Shown here piece after piece: positions 7,486 to 9,701 of a stretch of 9,701 nucleotides of DNA (position 1 is the first letter of the stretch; each line of letters starts with the position of its first letter). This DNA is from an uncultured Bacteroidota bacterium (GTDB taxonomy: Bacteria; Bacteroidota; Bacteroidia; UKL13-3), in NCBI GenBank assembly GCA_903898215.1, contig CAIUEQ010000389.1, forward strand, positions 1 to 9,701, written 5' to 3'. Both the position numbers and the translations under genes were made by a program. The notes beneath the pieces are model-generated. The model was not told the DNA's origin, searched no databases, and saw only the letters and a list, made by a program, of their open reading frames with translations.

Positions 7486-8304
7486 TTAACAAGTTAAAGC
7501 AATCAGTTCTTTAATAATAAGTGTAAGATTAGGTTCAGCAATACTTGCAGCTTGTATCACATCTTCAAGAGAAGTTTCTTTAATAGAACCTTCTACTCCT
7601 AAATCAGTGATTACAGATATGGCAAAAACTCTCATATCCATATGTCGCGCAACAATACATTCCGGAATCGTGCTCATTCCCACAGCATCAGCACCAATGA
7701 TGCTAATGTATTTATATTCTGCTTTAGTTTCCAAAGTAGGACCTTGCACTGCAGCATACACACCTTCATGAATACGGATACTATTTTTTGATGCAATATT
7801 TTTGGCCAGTTGAATAAATTCAGCATCATAAGCTTTGCTCATATCAGGAAAACGCGGCCCAAGAGAAGCTTCATTTTTCCCACGTAAGGGATGCTCAGGT
7901 AACAAGTTGATATGATCGTTTAGAATCATCAAATCCGAAACTTTTTGATTAGGATTTAAACCACCGGCAGCATTTGAAATAAAAATTTTATCAATTCCTA
8001 AACCGTGCATCACTCTAACAGGAAATGTTATTTGTTGCATGGTATAGCCTTCGTAATAATGAAATCGTCCTTGCATCACAATTACTTCTTTGCCTCCAAG
8101 TTTTCCCATAATCAATTTTCCTTCATGACTTTCAACAGTTGATACCGGAAAGTGAGGAATATCTTTATAGGAAATAGTTGTGGTAATATGAATATCATTT
8201 ACAAGACCACCTAGACCTGTCCCTAAAATAATTCCTGCATCTGGTTTTACGTAGTGTTTGCTGCGAATAAATTCTACAGCTTCTTCAATTTGGTTAAGCA
8301 ACAT
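7486..8304 (-). CDS. punA: Purine nucleoside phosphorylase, trimeric (human/PunA-type)
   Basis: This 272-residue cytoplasmic enzyme is expected to split purine nucleosides with phosphate into base and (deoxy)ribose 1-phosphate in purine salvage. Family landmarks run in order: ILGTGLGGL (26-34, Thr29 at the phosphate-binding Ser position), His60, GRFHYYEGY (79-87, Arg80/His82/Tyr84), SNAAGGLNP (110-118), GPTLETKAE (188-196, Glu192), GADAVGMSTIPE (204-215, Met210) and ISVITD (229-234). Numbering against human PNP stays collinear (offset 4, then 9), so Asp234 falls at human Asn243, and Leu246 at human His257 after a 2-residue gap. Both positions contact base or ribose, so specificity may differ from the classical inosine/guanosine enzyme. 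The ATG at 8302-8304 lies inside the end of lpxK (11-bp overlap), implying co-transcription and possible translational coupling. I recall the lpxK-PNP order as common in Bacteroidota. Confidence 0.94.
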   Translation of the reverse strand: MLLNQIEEAVEFIRSKHYVKPDAGIILGTGLGGLVNDIHITTTISYKDIPHFPVSTVESHEGKLIMGKLGGKEVIVMQGRFHYYEGYTMQQITFPVRVMHGLGIDKIFISNAAGGLNPNQKVSDLMILNDHINLLPEHPLRGKNEASLGPRFPDMSKAYDAEFIQLAKNIASKNSIRIHEGVYAAVQGPTLETKAEYKYISIIGADAVGMSTIPECIVARHMDMRVFAISVITDLGVEGSIKETSLEDVIQAASIAEPNLTLIIKELIALTC

Positions 8305-9334
8305 AGTTTATAATTTGACTGTTAAAATCTGATTTGGAGGATTCGAAAAATTCAATTCTCATTGGTTGATAAAAAATTGGAATATCAGCCAAAATAGTTG
8401 CAAATTCAGGACTTCGCAACTTCACAGCATCTTTCTCTGTGGTCATGAGAATCTTATTTTTTGAATCTATTTGCTGAAATTTTTGAATGATGGCATTTAA
8501 TACAACTTCTGAATATTCTTTATGGTCGGCAAACCGAACTGATGTAACTGAATTGAATTCTGTTTTCAAATGTTCTTCTAAAGTGTATGTGTTTGCAATA
8601 CCTGCAAACAATAAAATATCGGTTTGTTTATCGGCTATAAAATCATTATTAAATATTCCTACAGGTGTATCATAAGTTTGGTAGGTAAAAAAAACTTTTT
8701 GCGAGGGGAGTGGTGCAATCTCTGAAATTATTTTTTGCTGTTCAGTGTCAGATAAAGTTTCGGGGCATTTGGTAACAATAATTATTTGCGCTCTTTTATA
8801 AGCTGATCTAAATTCTCTTAATGTACCTGATGGTGCAATAAAATCTCTAGTAAACAACCTGGAATAATCAGTGAGTAAAACATTTAACCCTGCTTTGATA
8901 GCACGATGCTGAAACCCGTCATCCATCAAAATTACCTGTGTTTGAGCTGCATCACCTAACAATTCAGGAACTCCAAGTACTCGGTTTTCACTAACAGCAA
9001 CAGCAACATTTTTAAACTTGTTTTTTATTTGAAAAGGCTCATCCCCAATAGTAGAAGCAGTACAGTTTTCATCGGCAAAAATATAACCCTTGGTTTTCCT
9101 TCGATAACCTCTGCTTAATACTGCTATATTAAAATCTTGTTGCAATAACCGAATGATGTATTCGATATGGGGAGTTTTACCGGTGCCTCCGAATGATAAA
9201 TTTCCAACACAAATAATTGGAATGTCGAAATCAGTGGTATTGTAAATTCCTATCTTATAAAATAAGTTTTTCAGGCTTATGATTAAACCGTAAACAAATG
9301 CAAAAGGAATGAGTATTAATCGCACAAACAGCAT
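8294..9334 (-). CDS. lpxK: Tetraacyldisaccharide 4'-kinase (lipid A biosynthesis)
   Basis: LpxK phosphorylates the 4' position of the tetraacyl disaccharide 1-phosphate to make lipid IVA, at the cytoplasmic face of the inner membrane. The 346-residue protein begins with a hydrophobic membrane-anchoring helix (about 1-20). It then shows the P-loop GNLSFGGTGKTP (44-55), LSRGYRR (73-79), GDEP (97-100, Asp98), DDGFQHR (138-144), a DH pair at 270-271 in FADHKEY, and TTEKDAVKL (298-306). Asp98 and His271 match by position the Asp-His catalytic pair described for Aquifex LpxK. The frame can be extended by two codons to a TTG at 9340, but ATG at 9334 puts Met directly before the membrane helix and is the better start. 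No Shine-Dalgarno is visible, only A-rich DNA. Its end overlaps the nucleoside phosphorylase start by 11 bp. Together with signature lipid A chemistry this marks a Gram-negative envelope. Confidence 0.95.
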   Translation of the reverse strand: MLFVRLILIPFAFVYGLIISLKNLFYKIGIYNTTDFDIPIICVGNLSFGGTGKTPHIEYIIRLLQQDFNIAVLSRGYRRKTKGYIFADENCTASTIGDEPFQIKNKFKNVAVAVSENRVLGVPELLGDAAQTQVILMDDGFQHRAIKAGLNVLLTDYSRLFTRDFIAPSGTLREFRSAYKRAQIIIVTKCPETLSDTEQQKIISEIAPLPSQKVFFTYQTYDTPVGIFNNDFIADKQTDILLFAGIANTYTLEEHLKTEFNSVTSVRFADHKEYSEVVLNAIIQKFQQIDSKNKILMTTEKDAVKLRSPEFATILADIPIFYQPMRIEFFESSKSDFNSQIINYVA

Positions 9335-9412
9335 ATGCAATGATAATAAAAAAGGAATGTGAATTTTAGCGCCTTAAAAATATTATATCGTTGTAACTGA
9401 TAAATAACAATT

Positions 9413-9438
9413 TTATAAATGATTTCAATCATTTATAA
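9413..9438. promoter_or_regulatory. Perfect 12-bp inverted repeat over the start codon of the small plus-strand ORF
   Basis: The arms TTATAAATGATT (9413-9424) and AATCATTTATAA (9427-9438) are exact reverse complements, separated by TC. The ATG of the small ORF (9419-9421) lies within the left arm, so in RNA it could be buried in an AU-rich stem with a UUCA loop. As DNA, its core TGAT-N4-ATCA resembles a degenerate CRP/FNR-family site, and it also lies in the region expected to hold the lpxK promoter on the other strand. Which of these roles is real, if any, cannot be decided here; AT-rich palindromes also arise by chance. Confidence 0.5.
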
Positions 9439-9520
9439 GTGGTATAAGCCTATTTACTTTTGTCCTCGAAAATTTATTATTGCTGCGGGTATGCAGTTTA
9501 TTTTCATAAGTTTAGTTTAG
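9419..9520 (+). CDS. Putative 33-residue small membrane peptide, unknown function
   Basis: This short ORF is the only plausible gene on the plus strand, and I recognise no homologue. It runs from ATG (9419) to TAG (9518-9520). The N-terminal half is aromatic and cationic (IYKWYKP at 5-11, PRK at 16-18; Lys7, Lys10, Arg17, Lys18; single Cys15), and residues 19-33 (FIIAAGMQFIFISLV) are hydrophobic enough to enter a membrane. There is no acidic residue. The best support is the strong plus-strand terminator whose stem starts 9 bases after the stop. A possible promoter, TATCGTTG at 9386-9393, matches the Bacteroidota TAnnTTTG -7 element at all but one position, with a weak TTTA at 9364-9367. The start codon lies in a perfect inverted repeat. 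It is divergent from lpxK (84 bp between starts) and convergent with miaA. It could be a leader or toxin-like peptide, or the DNA may encode only an RNA. Confidence 0.4.
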   Translation: MISIIYKWYKPIYFCPRKFIIAAGMQFIFISLV

Positions 9521-9529
9521 AATATGCAT

Positions 9530-9555
9530 AAACCCTGTCGGAAGGCAGGGTTTTT
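9530..9555 (+). terminator. Intrinsic terminator between the small ORF and miaA
   Basis: The stem AAACCCTGTC (9530-9539) pairs with GGCAGGGTTT (9544-9553) through ten pairs, one of them G-U, closed by a GNRA-type GGAA loop (9540-9543). A run of five T (9551-9555) follows the G-rich side on the plus strand. Read on the minus strand the stem is followed by TTTATGC, a poorer U-tract, so the plus orientation is favoured although it may also act on miaA transcripts arriving from the other side. The only plus-strand unit it can serve in this window starts in the lpxK-miaA gap. Confidence 0.85.
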
Positions 9556-9585
9556 GTGTGAAATAGACTTTGCAATAATGAAGTA

Positions 9586-9701
9586 TTATCTCAATTCCTT
9601 TTCGATCAAAGCAATTACACCGTTTATATCTTCAGGTTCAAACCAATGAATATCCTTTTCTTTTCTAAACCAGGTAAGCTGGCGTTTGGCAAAGTTGCGT
9701 G
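9586..9701 (-). CDS. miaA: tRNA dimethylallyltransferase, C-terminal end (partial)
   Basis: Only the last 37 codons and stop are in the window; the 5' part lies beyond the right edge. The fragment opens with RNFAKRQLTWFRKEKDIHWF, which matches the conserved (R/Q)xAKRQxTWxR block near the C-terminus of MiaA, and ends in a short helix-like tail VIALIEKEL. MiaA transfers a dimethylallyl group to N6 of A37 in tRNAs that read codons starting with U. The frame is uninterrupted. Its stop lies 30 bases from the T-run of the terminator that faces it on the opposite strand, so the two transcripts converge. Confidence 0.92.
   Translation of the reverse strand, partial: RNFAKRQLTWFRKEKDIHWFEPEDINGVIALIEKELR

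Noticed and set aside
9335..9340. TTG start two codons upstream of lpxK ATG
   Set aside because: It adds only two residues before the ATG that directly precedes the N-terminal membrane helix; no ribosome-binding sequence favours it.

Overview
The window looks like ordinary chromosome from an AT-rich member of the Bacteroidota. The signs are a GH92 glycosidase whose C-terminal tail is of the kind seen on Bacteroidota GH20 enzymes, a secreted DPP5-type S9 peptidase, an lpxK/purine nucleoside phosphorylase pair I recall as common in this phylum, and A-rich regions rather than Shine-Dalgarno sites before the starts. The genus cannot be fixed from this sequence. I see no rRNA, tRNA, insertion sequence, integrase, phage gene or CRISPR array.

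All eight clearly protein-coding genes lie on the minus strand, so transcription runs from high to low coordinates. At the right edge is the 3' end of miaA (tRNA modification). After a 245-bp gap comes lpxK (lipid A 4'-kinase), whose end overlaps the start of a trimeric-type purine nucleoside phosphorylase by 11 bp. After a 180-bp gap come a secreted DPP5-like peptidase, a four-helix membrane protein of unknown function, a secreted GH92 alpha-mannosidase-like enzyme with extra C-terminal modules, a classical SDR oxidoreductase, and an atypical SDR-fold NAD(P)-binding protein. The last five are separated by 62-87 bp each, so they may be partly co-transcribed, but nothing shows one shared pathway. 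The peptidase and glycosidase fit envelope-associated breakdown of peptides and mannose-containing glycans.

Two of the largest ORFs (lpxK and GH92) appear longest only from TTG codons. In both cases an ATG two or five codons further in is the better start, and I annotate from there.

The least ordinary stretch is the gap between lpxK and miaA. On the plus strand, against every other gene, it holds a 33-codon ORF (9419-9520) with a cationic N-terminal half and a hydrophobic C-terminal half. Nine bases after its stop is a strong intrinsic terminator (9530-9555) whose U-tract is right for the plus strand. Its start codon lies inside a perfect 12-bp inverted repeat (9413-9438). This looks like an undescribed small transcription unit, either a tiny membrane peptide or a small RNA. 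A second point of interest is the nucleoside phosphorylase, where two purine/ribose-contact positions (Asp234, Leu246) differ from the classical enzyme and resemble the methylthioadenosine phosphorylase branch.
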